Shown: one piece after another, positions 47,438 to 57,548 of the stretch
Position numbering within the stretch: position 1 is the stretch's first letter
Layout of the letters: each line of letters opens with the position of its first letter
Assembly: GCA_029251525.1 (NCBI GenBank)
Contig: JAQXDE010000014.1
Location: forward strand, 62,001 to 126,000
Direction: 5' to 3'
Source: Saprospiraceae bacterium
GTDB taxonomy: Bacteria > Bacteroidota > Bacteroidia > Chitinophagales > Saprospiraceae
DNA length: 64,000 nucleotides
Notes under the pieces: generated by a model
Seen by the model: only the letters and a program-made list of their open reading frames with translations
Told to the model about the DNA's origin: nothing
The model's database searches: none
Program-made: the position numbers and the translations under genes

Positions 47438-47515
47438 AATGTAAGAATCGTATTTACCATTTTTATTAAATCAATCAAAAAGGGGAACAGAAATTAACTC
47501 TTACTACCTAAAAAG

Positions 47516-48880
47516 TTACATACTTGCTCCAATACCCTGAATACGACTTCTTCCTTGCCCCCTCCCAGATTTCACTAAACCATCGTATTTACGCATCAAC
47601 AAATGGCTATCAATTTGCTGCAGTGTATCTAAAACAACGGCCACCAAAATCAATAAAGAAGTACCACCAAAGAACATCGCAAACCCTATATTAATTCCTA
47701 ACACATTTGCAGCAACCGCTGGAAGGATAGAAATCAAACCTAAGAAAATAGAACCTGGTAATGTAATTCTTGATGTTACCGAATCAATAAAGTCAGCAGT
47801 ATTCTTTCCTGGCTTAATACCCGGAATAAATGCATTTTGCCTTTTCAAATATTCTGCATATTGAGTAGGATTTACTAATAATGCAGTATAAACGTATGTG
47901 AATATAACTACTAAAAAGAAATAAATAATATTGTAAGACCATGAAGTAAAGTCAGATAGGCTACTTAAGAAACTCGATCCTCCTTCTGGAGAAGCATAGT
48001 TACCAAGAGCTGCAGGTAAAAACATTAATGCTTGCGCAAAAATGATAGGCATTACACCAGCTGCGTTTACTTTCAATGGAATATAATCTCTATTACCAGT
48101 CGCAGGCATTGCATTAGAACTTCTACCAACCATACGTTTGGCAAACTGAATAGGAATTCTTCTCACACCCTGCACAATCAATACAGTTGCAACTACAACA
48201 CCGAATAATGCAGCAAACTCAAGAATCAGCATTACAATCCTATTATTGTTAAACTGACTTGTAATTTCAAATGCTAATGCACCAGGAAGAGTTGCAATGA
48301 TACCGATTGTAATCAATAGTGAGATACCATTACCAATACCTTTATCAGTAATCTTTTCACCTAACCACATGGCAAATACAGTACCCGTAGTAAGTATTAT
48401 TAAGTTTGCGAAATAGAATAATGTTTTCTGATTCTCCATAGCAGTTGCAATAGCACCCTGTGAATCTAAATAAGTTAGATAACCACTACCTTGAACTAAA
48501 CAAATTGCAACTGTCAACCACCGAGTGATTTGGGTAATCTTTTTTCTGCCTGATTCACCTTCACGTTGTTGTAATCTTTGAAAATAAGGAACAGCAAATC
48601 CAAGCAACTGAATAATAATTGACGCAGTTATGTAAGGCATGATTCCTAACGCAAAAACAGCTGCACCTAAAAAGGCACCACCTGAGAAAGCATTAATTAA
48701 ATCCAAAAGACCGCCACCACCAGATTGGGTGGCCGCAGCTAATTTACCCGCGTCTACACCTGGTAGCACAACAAAGCAACCAAATCTGTAAACAGCTAAA
48801 ATTAACAAGGTGAACAAAATACGTTCCCTTAGATCTTTAATTTTCCAAATGTTCTGTAGAGTAGTAATTAATTTTTTCAT
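47516..48880 (-). CDS. secY: Protein translocase subunit SecY
   Basis: 454 residues with ten predicted transmembrane helices. The N-terminus includes IWKIKDLRERILFTLLILAV and the plug-region motif FSGGAFLGAAVFALGIMPY, followed by the cytoplasmic loop with LQQREGESGRKKITQ. ERRIPIQ-type sequence (here VRRIPIQFAKRMVG) and the C-terminal motif SHLLMRKYDG are present. It is the channel of the Sec translocon. It follows rplO after 9 bases. Confidence 0.97.
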   Translation of the reverse strand: MKKLITTLQNIWKIKDLRERILFTLLILAVYRFGCFVVLPGVDAGKLAAATQSGGGGLLDLINAFSGGAFLGAAVFALGIMPYITASIIIQLLGFAVPYFQRLQQREGESGRKKITQITRWLTVAICLVQGSGYLTYLDSQGAIATAMENQKTLFYFANLIILTTGTVFAMWLGEKITDKGIGNGISLLITIGIIATLPGALAFEITSQFNNNRIVMLILEFAALFGVVVATVLIVQGVRRIPIQFAKRMVGRSSNAMPATGNRDYIPLKVNAAGVMPIIFAQALMFLPAALGNYASPEGGSSFLSSLSDFTSWSYNIIYFFLVVIFTYVYTALLVNPTQYAEYLKRQNAFIPGIKPGKNTADFIDSVTSRITLPGSIFLGLISILPAVAANVLGINIGFAMFFGGTSLLILVAVVLDTLQQIDSHLLMRKYDGLVKSGRGQGRSRIQGIGASM

Positions 48881-48889
48881 TAAATTTTT

Positions 48890-49336
48890 TTAAACAAGAT
48901 TAACACTTCCACCTGCTCCTTCAATTGCAGTTTTTGCAGCATCAGAAATGGCATGTACATTAATAGAAAGGCTAGCTTTCAACTCCCCCCTGCCTAAAAT
49001 TTTAACTTTATCAGTTTTTCGGACGATACCACTTGCGACTAATGTTTCCATATCAATTGTCGTCAAGTTGTGCTTTTCAGAAATTGCTTGTAATCGGCTT
49101 AAGTTTAGTGGCACAAAATCTACTCGATTTGGATTCTTAAATCCCCTCTTTGGAAGACGCATTTGTAAAGGCATTTGACCACCCTCAAAGTTACGTTTAC
49201 TTTTGTAACCTGAACGAGATTTTGCACCCTTATGTCCACGTGTACTTGTACCACCATGACCTGACCCTTGTCCACGAGCTATTCTTTTTCCTTTTTTAAC
49301 TGAACCTGCAGCGGGTTTGAGGTTGTGTAATTCCAT
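48890..49336 (-). CDS. rplO: 50S ribosomal protein L15
   Basis: 148 residues from ATG 49336 (MELHNLKPAAGSVKKGKRIA). A 13-codon upstream extension from 49375 is rejected because L15 starts here in homologues. It has the Gly-rich GRGQGSGHGGTSTRGHKGAK segment and a C-terminal KAS...GAGGSVNLV. It stabilises the 23S rRNA core. Confidence 0.95.
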   Translation of the reverse strand: MELHNLKPAAGSVKKGKRIARGQGSGHGGTSTRGHKGAKSRSGYKSKRNFEGGQMPLQMRLPKRGFKNPNRVDFVPLNLSRLQAISEKHNLTTIDMETLVASGIVRKTDKVKILGRGELKASLSINVHAISDAAKTAIEGAGGSVNLV

Positions 49337-49409
49337 GATTTTTATTTTTGACATTGAACCCAATAAAGAATTCAAAACTTTTTTTACAAGAAATAATTAC
49401 GTTAATAAA

Positions 49410-49589
49410 TTACATTTGTTCCACTTTTACCAAGTGGTTTATTTTGGCAACCATCCCTAAAATCTGTGGGGTGGTTTCGTGAACAACTGAACTATTCATC
49501 TTTTTAAGTCCCAATGCAATCATTGTTGCCTTTTGGCGCTTACTTCGGTCGATGACACTCTTTACTTGAGTAACTTTAATCTTTGCCAT
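49410..49589 (-). CDS. rpmD: 50S ribosomal protein L30
   Basis: 59 residues, MAKIKVTQVKSVIDRSKRQK followed by T-M-I-A-L-G-L and a HETTPQILGMVAKINHLV end. It matches the L30 length and the family's 'Q-x-x-S-x-I...L-G-L...V-x-H-x-D-T-P-x-I-x-G-M' pattern. It lies in the standard place between rpsE and rplO. Confidence 0.95.
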   Translation of the reverse strand: MAKIKVTQVKSVIDRSKRQKATMIALGLKKMNSSVVHETTPQILGMVAKINHLVKVEQM

Positions 49590-49661
49590 ATTCTTATGAT
49601 TATAGATTATGAATTAAAAATTATGGATTGGAACATCCTTAATTATAAATCATAAATCAAT

Positions 49662-50180
49662 TTATCCGTTAAATAATTTTTCCATACTGATATTACGTGT
49701 TTTAGCTACAGACATTGGGCTTCTTAATTTTGCCAATGCATCGATAGTTGCTTTTACAACGTTGTGGGGATTTGAAGAACCTTGAGACTTAGCCAATACG
49801 TTGTGAACTCCTGCAATTTCTAAAACTGCACGCATTGCACCACCTGCAATTACCCCCGTACCATCAGAAGCTGGCTTGATTAAAACTTTACCAGCACCAT
49901 ATTTTCCTTTTTGTTCGTGAGGAATGGTTCCTTTGTAGATTGGCACTTTAATCAAATTTTTCTTGGCATCATCAACTGCTTTTGCAATAGACTCAGATAC
50001 ATCACGCGCTTTTCCTAATCCATGTCCAACAGTACCTTTTCCATCACCTACAACTACGATAGCTGCAAAGCTGAAAGTTCGTCCACCTTTAGTAACTTTT
50101 GCTACTCGGTTAAGATTAACTAACTTTTCTTTTAATTCTGAGTCAGCAGGCTTGATTCTTTTATCGTTATTTCTTGCCAT
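49662..50180 (-). CDS. rpsE: 30S ribosomal protein S5
   Basis: 172 residues. The dsRNA-binding N-domain contains [20 protein letters not shown], followed by [14 protein letters not shown]. The C-domain has [20 protein letters not shown] and VKATIDAL. S5 helps maintain decoding accuracy. The N-terminal extension is short. It follows rplR after 71 bases. Confidence 0.97.
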   Translation of the reverse strand: MARNNDKRIKPADSELKEKLVNLNRVAKVTKGGRTFSFAAIVVVGDGKGTVGHGLGKARDVSESIAKAVDDAKKNLIKVPIYKGTIPHEQKGKYGAGKVLIKPASDGTGVIAGGAMRAVLEIAGVHNVLAKSQGSSNPHNVVKATIDALAKLRSPMSVAKTRNISMEKLFNG

Positions 50181-50251
50181 TATAATGAGTGATTTTAGGT
50201 TTCGATTTCATATAAAATCGTCCACCTGATTTTATTTTTTTTGTATAAAAA

Positions 50252-50599
50252 TTAAAATGCCAATCCAGCTTCACGTGCTCCTTCAGCTAAAGCTTTTACA
50301 CGTCCGTGATATAAATATCCACCTCTATCAAAAACTACAGCACTAATATTATTCGAACTTGCTTTTTCAGCGATTAACTTTCCTACAGCTTTAGCTTGTT
50401 CTACTTTTGCGCCAGTTGCTCCACATTCTTTAGATGAAGCTGCAGCAATTGTAGTCGCAGTTACATCATTAATCAATTGAGCATAGATAGCTTTGTTACT
50501 TCTGTAAACTGCTAACCTTGGTTTCTCTGCTGTCCCGTTAATTTTCTTACGAATTCTATGGTGAATTCTTTTTCTACTTTGTTCTTTCGTTAAAGCCAT
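50252..50599 (-). CDS. rplR: 50S ribosomal protein L18
   Basis: 115 residues. It has the basic N-terminus (RRHRIRKKI-type, here [20 protein letters not shown]), [16 protein letters not shown] and the C-terminal [21 protein letters not shown]. It binds 5S rRNA. Between it and rplF is an 80-base spacer with a hairpin. Confidence 0.97.
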   Translation of the reverse strand: MALTKEQSRKRIHHRIRKKINGTAEKPRLAVYRSNKAIYAQLINDVTATTIAAASSKECGATGAKVEQAKAVGKLIAEKASSNNISAVVFDRGGYLYHGRVKALAEGAREAGLAF

Positions 50600-50617
50600 T
50601 TTGAAAATTTATTTTGT

Positions 50618-50652
50618 ATTCATGGTACCTAAAAAATAGACCTGCCATGAAT
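50618..50652 (-). other. Stem-loop in the rplF-rplR spacer
   Basis: ATTCATGG / CCATGAAT, an 8-base perfect stem with a 19-base loop, no T tail, ending 18 bases before rplR. Confidence 0.35.
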
Positions 50653-50679
50653 CGAATTTTCTTATTAAAAATATTAAAC

Positions 50680-51234
50680 TTACTTAGCAGCAGTTTTACC
50701 TGCTTTCCTTCTAATTTCTTCACCTTTGAAACGGATACCTTTTCCTTTATAAGGTTCAGGTCTTCTAAAGGCTCTAATTTTAGCAGCAACTTGTCCAAGT
50801 AATTGCTTATCAGCACTTGATAATTTAATGGTTGGTGGTTTTCCTTTTTCAGAAATAGTTTCTATTTTTACTTCCTCAGGAATCGCAAAAATAACCGGGT
50901 GAGAATAACCTAAACTCAATGTCAACAATTGGCCTTGATTATCGGCACGATATCCTACCCCTATCAATTCCATTTCCTTTGTAAACCCTGTAGAAACACC
51001 TTCTACCATATTGGAGATTAAAGAACGGTATAAACCATGTACAGATCTATGACGTTTTTGATCAGTTGGACGAGATAGAGTTAAGGTTCCATCCTCAATT
51101 GCTAATTTCAAGTCCGGGTCAATTTGTTGCTCCAACTTTCCAAGAGGTCCGCTTACGCTTACCACGTTACTGTTATTAACAGAAACATCAACCTTTGCAG
51201 GAAGTGAAATTGGTGCTTTTCCTATTCTAGACAT
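50680..51234 (-). CDS. rplF: 50S ribosomal protein L6
   Basis: 184 residues with two tandem L6 folds. SRIGKAPISLPAKVDVSV starts the protein; GVGYRADNQGQLLTLSLGYSH lies in the middle; PEPYKGKGIRFKGEEIRRKAGK is the C-terminal signature. L6 lies near the factor-binding site. It follows rpsH after 19 bases. Confidence 0.97.
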   Translation of the reverse strand: MSRIGKAPISLPAKVDVSVNNSNVVSVSGPLGKLEQQIDPDLKLAIEDGTLTLSRPTDQKRHRSVHGLYRSLISNMVEGVSTGFTKEMELIGVGYRADNQGQLLTLSLGYSHPVIFAIPEEVKIETISEKGKPPTIKLSSADKQLLGQVAAKIRAFRRPEPYKGKGIRFKGEEIRRKAGKTAAK

Positions 51235-51253
51235 TACTTAAATGTTTTTTCAA

Positions 51254-51658
51254 TTAGTAAACATAACAGATTAACTCACCTCCTACATTCTCTGTCTTCG
51301 CTTTTTTATTAGTCATTACTCCTTTAGAAGTAGAGACAATTGCGATTCCCAAGCCATTAATAATACGAGGAATTTCAGTTGCTTTTGCGTATTGACGCAA
51401 ACCTGATTTACTGATTCTTCCCAGCTTTCGGATGACAGGTTGCTTAGAAATAGGATCGTACTTAAGTGCGATACTAATAATACCTTGCTTACCTGCAGCA
51501 TCATCAAACTTGTATTTGAGAATGTATCCTTGGTCGTAGAGGATTTCAGTAATACTCTTCTTCATTCTTGAGGAAGGAATCTCTACTACCCTGTGTCCCG
51601 CCTGTTGAGCATTACGAACACGGGTTAAATAATCTGCTATTGGATCTGTTACAGCCAT
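51254..51658 (-). CDS. rpsH: 30S ribosomal protein S8
   Basis: 134 residues: TDPIADYLTRVRNAQQAGHR at the N-terminus, and GLGIAIVSTSKGVMTNKKAK with the terminal GGELICYVY. S8 is a primary 16S rRNA binder and in E. coli represses the spc operon. It follows rpsN after 21 bases. Confidence 0.97.
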   Translation of the reverse strand: MAVTDPIADYLTRVRNAQQAGHRVVEIPSSRMKKSITEILYDQGYILKYKFDDAAGKQGIISIALKYDPISKQPVIRKLGRISKSGLRQYAKATEIPRIINGLGIAIVSTSKGVMTNKKAKTENVGGELICYVY

Positions 51659-51679
51659 TATATGAATTTTATAAAATTA

Positions 51680-51949
51680 TTACCAACTAGCTTTAGTGAT
51701 ACCTGGGATTTTACCCTCAAGTGCCATCTTTCTAAATGTTACACGATTAATTCCAAACATACGCATGTATCCCTTCGGACGACCAGTTAACTTACACCGG
51801 TTATGCAATCTTACTTTTGCACCATTACGTGGCAGTTTGTCAAGCTCTTCCCACTTACCCTCTTTTTTCAACTGCGCTCGCAAGTCTGCATATTTAGCTA
51901 CGAGACGCTCCCTCTTTCTTTCTCTTGCAATTAATGATTTTCTAGCCAT
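51680..51949 (-). CDS. rpsN: 30S ribosomal protein S14
   Basis: 89 residues from ATG 51949 ([20 protein letters not shown]); twelve upstream codons are rejected. This is the long zinc-free S14 type: no C-x-x-C pairs, and the middle reads [20 protein letters not shown], ending [11 protein letters not shown]. It lies between rplE and rpsH. Confidence 0.96.
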   Translation of the reverse strand: MARKSLIARERKRERLVAKYADLRAQLKKEGKWEELDKLPRNGAKVRLHNRCKLTGRPKGYMRMFGINRVTFRKMALEGKIPGITKASW

Positions 51950-52021
51950 TATTATTAAGATTTTTAGAGTCAAAAAAAGACCCAAGCTTTAAACTTGATA
52001 CTTCCTTTGATTTTCTATTAA

Positions 52022-52579
52022 TTAATTTCTTTGATTTTTGAAAGGCATTCCAACTAGTTTAAGCAATTCCAATGCTTCTGCATCAGTATTAGCGGTTGTC
52101 ACTATTGTAATGTCCATCCCTGTAATCTTACTTACTTTATCTAAGTCGATCTCTGGAAAAATGATTTGCTCAGTTACACCCATGGTGTAATTCCCCCTAC
52201 CATCGAAACTCTTGTCATTGATTCCTCGGAAATCACGTACACGCGGCAAAGCAACTGTTATCAAACGGTCTAAAAATTCGTACATTTGATCATTTCTAAG
52301 GGTAACCCTAGAGCCAATCACCATACCATCCCTTAATTTGAAGTTCGAAACGGATTTTCTTGCTTTTGTCGGAACTGCTTTCTGACCAGCAATCATTGTC
52401 ATTTCTTTCAATGCATTGTCAACCAGTTTCTTATCCTGAGATGCCAATCCGACACCTTGATTTAAACATACCTTCACAATTTTAGGTACTTGCATAACCG
52501 TATTATATTGGAATTTTTCCATTAATGCGGATACGATTTCATTCCGATATTTGTCTTTAAGTCTTGGACTGTAGCTCAT
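52022..52579 (-). CDS. rplE: 50S ribosomal protein L5
   Basis: 185 residues. It contains [41 protein letters not shown] and [21 protein letters not shown], plus the C-terminal [20 protein letters not shown]. It contacts 5S rRNA and the P-site tRNA. Its start overlaps the rplX stop by one base (TAATG type), so the two are translationally coupled. Confidence 0.97.
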   Translation of the reverse strand: MSYSPRLKDKYRNEIVSALMEKFQYNTVMQVPKIVKVCLNQGVGLASQDKKLVDNALKEMTMIAGQKAVPTKARKSVSNFKLRDGMVIGSRVTLRNDQMYEFLDRLITVALPRVRDFRGINDKSFDGRGNYTMGVTEQIIFPEIDLDKVSKITGMDITIVTTANTDAEALELLKLVGMPFKNQRN

Positions 52580-52923
52580 TACTTAATTATTTCTCCAGAT
52601 TTTTTAGAATATCTTACCAATTTACCATCTACCTCTTTCCTTCCAATTCGAGTAGCATCTCCTGTTTTTGGATCAACTAACATCAAGTTAGAAATATGAA
52701 TAGGCATAGGTTTTTCCTGAATTCCTCCAGGGTTATCTTGAGTAGGTTTATTATGCTTTTTAGCAATATTAACCCCATCTACAATTGCACGGTATTTTTT
52801 TGGAAGAACTTCCATTACTTCCCGTACAGTATCACCTTTGCTTGCCCCGGAAATGACAATTACTTTGTCACCTTTCTTAATATGAATTTTAGGAGCGAAA
52901 CGCTTTTGATTGTTATTTGCCAT
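52579..52923 (-). CDS. rplX: 50S ribosomal protein L24
   Basis: 114 residues with a KOW motif: [28 protein letters not shown]-type sequence (here [20 protein letters not shown]) follows, then the C-terminal CPHC-free form [14 protein letters not shown]24 initiates 50S assembly. It follows rplN after 22 bases and overlaps rplE by one base. Confidence 0.97.
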   Translation of the reverse strand: MANNNQKRFAPKIHIKKGDKVIVISGASKGDTVREVMEVLPKKYRAIVDGVNIAKKHNKPTQDNPGGIQEKPMPIHISNLMLVDPKTGDATRIGRKEVDGKLVRYSKKSGEIIK

Positions 52924-52945
52924 GATTGCAACTAATTTTTAAATC

Positions 52946-53311
52946 TTATAAAACCTCAGGAGCCAATGAAATGATCCTCATATAATCCTTGTCACGTAAT
53001 TCACGTGCAACAGGGCCAAAAATACGCGTACCTCTTGGTTCATCACTTGGATTTAAAAGAACAACTGCGTTGTCATCAAATCGAATATAAGAACCATCTT
53101 TACGACGAATTTCCTTTCTAGTACGAACTACGACTGCTGTAGAAACAGTACCTTTTTTAACACCACCTGGAGAAGCATCTTTAACCGTAACAACGATTTT
53201 GTCTCCAATAGATGCGTAGCGACGACCAGATCCACCCAATACTCGGATACACAAAACTTCTTTTGCACCACTATTGTCAGCTACCTTTAATCTAGACTCT
53301 TGTTGAATCAT
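52946..53311 (-). CDS. rplN: 50S ribosomal protein L14
   Basis: 121 residues: [35 protein letters not shown] and the C-terminal [18 protein letters not shown]. It forms bridge B8 and contacts 16S rRNA. A 146-base spacer separates it from rpsQ, larger than most in this operon. Confidence 0.97.
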   Translation of the reverse strand: MIQQESRLKVADNSGAKEVLCIRVLGGSGRRYASIGDKIVVTVKDASPGGVKKGTVSTAVVVRTRKEIRRKDGSYIRFDDNAVVLLNPSDEPRGTRIFGPVARELRDKDYMRIISLAPEVL

Positions 53312-53457
53312 TTTACTATTATTTAAGTTCTACCAAATTTGACTTCGGTACTATTCTAATATTTTTGCTAAAAATTGGAAAAATAGAATTATTGTTTTTT
53401 AAAAAAACACACTCCACTCTTCAAGTAACTAATTCCAACTAACTGGAACAACATATA

Positions 53458-53724
53458 TTACTTAGCTCTTTGAATAACCTCAACCAATCTCCATCTTTTC
53501 TTTGCACTTAATGGACGAGACTCCATAATTTTTACCGTATCACCGATGTTACAATCGTTCTTCTCATCATGCGCCATAAATTTCTTAGACTTCTTTACGT
53601 ACTTTCCATAAATTGGGTGACGTAATCGACGCTCAACAAGAACTGTAATGGACTTTTCCATTTTATTACTAGACACAACACCAATTCGTGTCTTTTTGGA
53701 TGGTTTTTTTACAATTTCAGTCAT
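53458..53724 (-). CDS. rpsQ: 30S ribosomal protein S17
   Basis: 88 residues from ATG 53724 ([20 protein letters not shown]); nine upstream codons that overlap rpmC are rejected. It is an OB fold with [20 protein letters not shown] and [20 protein letters not shown]. It binds 16S rRNA directly. It starts 4 bases after rpmC. Confidence 0.96.
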   Translation of the reverse strand: MTEIVKKPSKKTRIGVVSSNKMEKSITVLVERRLRHPIYGKYVKKSKKFMAHDEKNDCNIGDTVKIMESRPLSAKKRWRLVEVIQRAK

Positions 53725-53728
53725 GATA

Positions 53729-53989
53729 TTATTTATTCTTTCTTCTTGCACGAATTTTTGATCTTTTTGCTAATTGTTCCGGAGTCATTGCAGCTACTTC
53801 CCTTCTTCTGATTTCAGTTTTCAACCGAGCTACATCTCTACGCAAGTCTCTTAACTCTAAAGGATTATCCAGTCCCCTGATCGCATGATCAAACGTTAAT
53901 TTTTGATAAGCAGTTTCTGTTTCTGCCAATGTCTCTTTCAAGTCACTGTCATTAATTTCCTGCACTTCTTGATATTTCTTAGTTGCCAT
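53729..53989 (-). CDS. rpmC: 50S ribosomal protein L29
   Basis: 86 residues, longer than the usual 63-70. The core has the two-helix L29 fold ([20 protein letters not shown], then [16 protein letters not shown]). The C-terminal extension [19 protein letters not shown] is basic. L29 lies at the polypeptide exit and helps dock trigger factor and SRP. It follows rplP after 26 bases. Confidence 0.94.
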   Translation of the reverse strand: MATKKYQEVQEINDSDLKETLAETETAYQKLTFDHAIRGLDNPLELRDLRRDVARLKTEIRRREVAAMTPEQLAKRSKIRARRKNK

Positions 53990-54015
53990 TATCGAGCAAT
54001 TTTTTTTATTAAAAA

Positions 54016-54435
54016 TTATCCAACGTAATCCCTACGCTTGACGATTTTAGTCATTACAGGTAATTTCTGAGCTGCTAATCTTAATGCTTCATTAGCTGTC
54101 TCTTCAGTAACCCCATCTAATTCAAACATGATCCGTCCAGGTTGCACTTGAGCCACATAATGGTCTAATGCTCCTTTTCCCTTACCCATCCGAACCTCAG
54201 CAGGTTTAGATGTAATCGGCTTATCTGGAAATACACGAATCCACACATTTCCCTCTCTTTTCATATGACGTGTCATAGCGATACGAGCAGATTCTATTTG
54301 ACGGTTGGTAAGACGACCAGCGTCTAGTGATTTCAAACCAAAAGTTCCGAATGAAATAGTACTTCCTCTATAAGCAAGACCTTTATTTCTACCCTTCTGT
54401 TGCTTTCGATATTTTGTTCTTTTTGGTTGTAACAT
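54016..54435 (-). CDS. rplP: 50S ribosomal protein L16
   Basis: 139 residues: [40 protein letters not shown], and [21 protein letters not shown]16 shapes the A-site tRNA and peptidyl transferase region. A 219-base gap separates it from rpsC, and a TAnnTTTG box lies in that gap. Confidence 0.97.
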   Translation of the reverse strand: MLQPKRTKYRKQQKGRNKGLAYRGSTISFGTFGLKSLDAGRLTNRQIESARIAMTRHMKREGNVWIRVFPDKPITSKPAEVRMGKGKGALDHYVAQVQPGRIMFELDGVTEETANEALRLAAQKLPVMTKIVKRRDYVG

Positions 54436-54526
54436 TGTGAATACATTTTTTTGCTAAAACCACCACAAAACGTGGCTTATTGGTCTAAAAATCCGACAAT
54501 TTGATACTGCTTTTTGAAAAGCTGAG

Positions 54527-54534
54527 CAAAGGTA
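54527..54534 (-). promoter_or_regulatory. Possible internal promoter (-7 box) between rpsC and rplP
   Basis: TACCTTTG followed by C on the minus strand fits TAnnTTTG(C), 92 bases before the rplP ATG. No exact -33 TTTG is at 19 bases. The surrounding gap is 219 bases, long for this operon. Confidence 0.45.
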
Positions 54535-54654
54535 CAAGATTTTTTCTTTATTCCTATTAAAAGGAAATTGAAATTTAAATATTTTCGAAAAAATATTTTT
54601 TTTATGAAACCTTTAGAAAACCAGAACAAAAACTCTGATTTCCTAAAGAGGTTA

Positions 54655-55434
54655 TTACCGCTTATCGTTACCTCTACCACGACCACCTCTTCGATCACCA
54701 CCACGACCACCTCTTCGATCACCAGGTCTTCCGCCTTTACGGTCACCACCTCGGCCACCTCTTCCACCTTTCTCATTGGCTGCTCCAGCATTTGGAGATA
54801 AGTCTGGTTTTCCAAGGATCTCTCCTTTACAAATCCATACTTTTACACCAATTTTACCATATACAGTCAAAGCTTCTTTCAAAGAGTAGTCGATATCAGC
54901 TCGGAAAGTATGCAAAGGAGTTCTTCCTTGCTTAAATTCTTCAGAACGTGCCATCTCTGCACCATTCAATCTTCCTGACACTCTAATCTTGATACCTTGT
55001 GCACCACCTCGCATTGCTGCTTGGATAGACATTTTAGATGCTCTTCGGTAATTAATCCGAGCTTCTAATTGTTTTGCAATACTCTCAGCAACTACAGCAG
55101 CATTAGTTTCAGGTCGACGAATTTCGATAATGTTGATTTGAACATCTTTAGATGTTAATTTCTTCAACTCTTCTCTTACTCGATCAACTTCTGACCCACC
55201 TTTTCCGATTACTATACCAGGACGTGATGTGTGAATTGTAACACTGATTCGCTTTAGAGACCTCTCAATAACGATTTTAGCGATTCCGCCTTTTCTGATA
55301 CGTGCGTTAAGGTAGTTTCTGATTTTTTCATCTTCTACTACTTTGTCACCAAAGTTCTTTCCACCATACCAACTTGACTCCCATCCTTTGATGATTCCTA
55401 AACGATTACCTATTGGATTTGTCTTTTGACCCAT
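54655..55434 (-). CDS. rpsC: 30S ribosomal protein S3
   Basis: 259 residues. The N-terminus ([20 protein letters not shown]), the KH domain ([20 protein letters not shown]) and the C-domain ([19 protein letters not shown]) are normal up to about residue 214. The last ~42 residues are an Arg/Gly/Asp-rich tail with repeated G-G-R-G-G-D-R and G-G-D-R-R-G units. S3 forms the mRNA entry with S4 and S5. Variable basic tails on S3 are known in Bacteroidota; RNA binding by this one is an inference. Confidence 0.96.
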   Translation of the reverse strand: MGQKTNPIGNRLGIIKGWESSWYGGKNFGDKVVEDEKIRNYLNARIRKGGIAKIVIERSLKRISVTIHTSRPGIVIGKGGSEVDRVREELKKLTSKDVQINIIEIRRPETNAAVVAESIAKQLEARINYRRASKMSIQAAMRGGAQGIKIRVSGRLNGAEMARSEEFKQGRTPLHTFRADIDYSLKEALTVYGKIGVKVWICKGEILGKPDLSPNAGAANEKGGRGGRGGDRKGGRPGDRRGGRGGDRRGGRGRGNDKR

Positions 55435-55495
55435 ATTTAGAAATTAGTGATGAATGACGAATGAAAAAACATCCTTCGTTCATCGTTTAAAAATT

Positions 55496-55897
55496 TTATT
55501 CTTCTTCGTCGTTAGCCGCAGCTGTTACAGCATCTTGATCTTTAGCTGTTGGAATACGGTTTTCAACAATAATTGTAACGTGGTTAGTTCTTTTACGAAT
55601 TCTGTGAGCACGTCCATGAGGAGCTGGCCGAAAACGCTTTAACATGGTTCCACCGTCAACAAACGCTGTTTTGATAAACAACTTGTGGTCATCTGCATCT
55701 GCAGAACCATCGTGTTTATTTTCCCAGTTAGATATAGCAGATACAACAACTTTTTCCAACCAAGTTGCAGCCTCTTTTTTGGTGAACTTTAAAATATTTA
55801 GAGCATCTTCCACATTTTTACCACGAATGTTATCCACCACCAATCGCATCTTACGAGGAGACATTGGACAATTTTTAAGTTTAGCTACTGCTTCCAT
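55496..55897 (-). CDS. rplV: 50S ribosomal protein L22
   Basis: 133 residues. NCPMSPRKMRLVVDNIRGKN starts the core, and the loop that lines the exit tunnel (RFRPAPHGRAHRIRKRTNHV) is conserved. The C-terminal tail is acidic and alanine-rich (DAVTAAANDEEE), an extension past the usual end. It follows rpsS after 87 bases. Confidence 0.96.
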   Translation of the reverse strand: MEAVAKLKNCPMSPRKMRLVVDNIRGKNVEDALNILKFTKKEAATWLEKVVVSAISNWENKHDGSADADDHKLFIKTAFVDGGTMLKRFRPAPHGRAHRIRKRTNHVTIIVENRIPTAKDQDAVTAAANDEEE

Positions 55898-55984
55898 TAT
55901 TATAATGATTTTGAATTTAGAATTTTGAATTTTGGTTATTGAAAAATTCAGCGTTCGTATTCAGAATTAAAAATGCTTATTTAT

Positions 55985-56248
55985 TTACTTTCTTCCAGCG
56001 TGACCTCTGAAGTTACGAGTCGGTGAAAACTCACCTAACTTATGACCTACCATGTTTTCAGTTACAAAAACAGGAACAAATGTTTTCCCATTGTGAACTG
56101 CGATAGTTTCGCCTACCATAGTAGGAATAATCATAGAAGATCGCGACCAAGTTTTGATTACTGACTTCTTTTTGGTTTCCTTTGCTTTCGCTAATTTGAC
56201 CAAAAGTTTATGAAAAACGTATGGTCCTTTTCTGAGTGATCTAGCCAT
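55985..56248 (-). CDS. rpsS: 30S ribosomal protein S19
   Basis: 87 residues: [39 protein letters not shown] and [18 protein letters not shown], the canonical S19 signature. It lies in the head of the small subunit with S13. It follows rplB after 67 bases. Confidence 0.97.
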   Translation of the reverse strand: MARSLRKGPYVFHKLLVKLAKAKETKKKSVIKTWSRSSMIIPTMVGETIAVHNGKTFVPVFVTENMVGHKLGEFSPTRNFRGHAGRK

Positions 56249-56315
56249 TATTGTTATGGTTAATTTTAATTGTAAAGCTGATTATCAGCATTTAATCAAT
56301 TAAGAACATTAATTA

Positions 56316-57143
56316 TTATTTACTTTTTCTCTTAGAAATAATTAATTTCTCAGAGTGTTTCTTTCTATTTCTTGTCTTTTGACCTTTGGCCATAACACCA
56401 GTTCTTGATCGTGGGTGACCTCCTGAAGACTTACCTTCACCACCACCCATTGGGTGATCAACTGGATTCATCGCAACCCCTCTAACTCTTGGTCTTCTGC
56501 CTAACCATCTTTTCCGACCTGCTTTCCCAAGAACTTGAAGGCCGTGATCTGGATTTGAAGTTACTCCCATTGTCGCCCTGCAAGTCAGCAATATTCTTCG
56601 AACCTCACCCGATGGCAGCTTTATGATAGCATATTTACCTTCCCGGCTTGAAAGCGTCGCATATGTACCTGCACTTCTTGCAATTGCTGCACCCTTTCCA
56701 GGTTGCATCTCGATTGCGTGAATAGTAGAACCCAATGGAACCTCACTCAACAAAAGCGTATTTCCAACATCAGGAGTTGCCCCCTTACCAGAATTAATTT
56801 CTGTACCTACCTGCAAACCATTTGGAGCAATGATATATCTTTTTTCCCCATCTCCATACTCAACCAATGCAATGAATGCAGTTCTATTTGGATCATACTC
56901 AATAGTTTTAACAGTTGCGGACATTTCATCTTTACTTCGTTTAAAATCGATGACACGGTAACGACGTTTGTGTCCACCACCTCTGTTTCGCATTGTCATT
57001 TTACCTGAACTGTTTCTTCCACCCGTTTTCTTCAACGAAGTAGTTAAACTCTTCTCAGGCTTATCTGTCGTTAAGATAGAGTAATCATTACCTACGCGGT
57101 GACGAAGACCTGGAGTAATTGGATTATATTTTTTAACTGGCAT
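56316..57143 (-). CDS. rplB: 50S ribosomal protein L2
   Basis: 275 residues. [36 protein letters not shown], and the functionally important [19 protein letters not shown] (with the conserved His of the peptidyl transferase region) are present. The Lys-rich C-terminus is typical. It follows rplW after 48 bases; the spacer holds a perfect hairpin. Confidence 0.97.
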   Translation of the reverse strand: MPVKKYNPITPGLRHRVGNDYSILTTDKPEKSLTTSLKKTGGRNSSGKMTMRNRGGGHKRRYRVIDFKRSKDEMSATVKTIEYDPNRTAFIALVEYGDGEKRYIIAPNGLQVGTEINSGKGATPDVGNTLLLSEVPLGSTIHAIEMQPGKGAAIARSAGTYATLSSREGKYAIIKLPSGEVRRILLTCRATMGVTSNPDHGLQVLGKAGRKRWLGRRPRVRGVAMNPVDHPMGGGEGKSSGGHPRSRTGVMAKGQKTRNRKKHSEKLIISKRKSK

Positions 57144-57166
57144 CTTCTAAAAAGTTTTTATTGTTG

Positions 57167-57188
57167 GTTATTTGATTTATCAAATAAC
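57167..57188 (-). other. Perfect stem-loop in the rplW-rplB spacer
   Basis: GTTATTTGAT / ATCAAATAAC, a 10-base perfect stem with a 2-base loop, directly after the rplW stop and without a T tail. Confidence 0.45.
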
Positions 57189-57191
57189 TAG

Positions 57192-57488
57192 TTATATATC
57201 TCCAAAGAAATCAATGTTCTCACCTTCAGAAAGGGTAATGATTGCCTTCTTGTAACCTGAAACGGCACCTTTAACAACCCCAGAACGCGTATTCCTAGAT
57301 TTAGACTTTTTGGGCATATTTATCGTATTGACTGAATCAACTGATACATTGAATTGTGCTTCAACAGCCTTTCTGATTTGTACTTTGTTTGCTCGCTTGT
57401 CGACAACAAAGCTGTACTGTCCCATATTTTCAGATAAAGCTTCTGCTTTTTCTGTAATAATTGGTTTAATAATAATGTTCTTTGCCAT
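57192..57488 (-). CDS. rplW: 50S ribosomal protein L23
   Basis: 98 residues with IIIKPIITEKAEALSENMG, YSFVVDKRANKVQIRKAVE and VDSVNTINMP. It forms the main docking site at the nascent-peptide exit. It follows rplD after 60 bases in the standard S10 order. Confidence 0.97.
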   Translation of the reverse strand: MAKNIIIKPIITEKAEALSENMGQYSFVVDKRANKVQIRKAVEAQFNVSVDSVNTINMPKKSKSRNTRSGVVKGAVSGYKKAIITLSEGENIDFFGDI

Positions 57489-57548
57489 TTTTGAATATTG
57501 TTATTCGTTGTTTTTAAGCTGTAGAGTAACAGACTAAAATTCAACTAA

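Noticed and set aside
47438-47460. ATG at 47460 as start of map
   Set aside because: It is out of frame and reaches TGA after eight codons; the gene starts at TTG 47437.
54477-54815. Minus-strand open stretch rich in Val/Glu overlapping the 3' end of rpsC
   Set aside because: It is a shifted reading of the repetitive rpsC tail, whose Arg/Gly codons are read in another frame.
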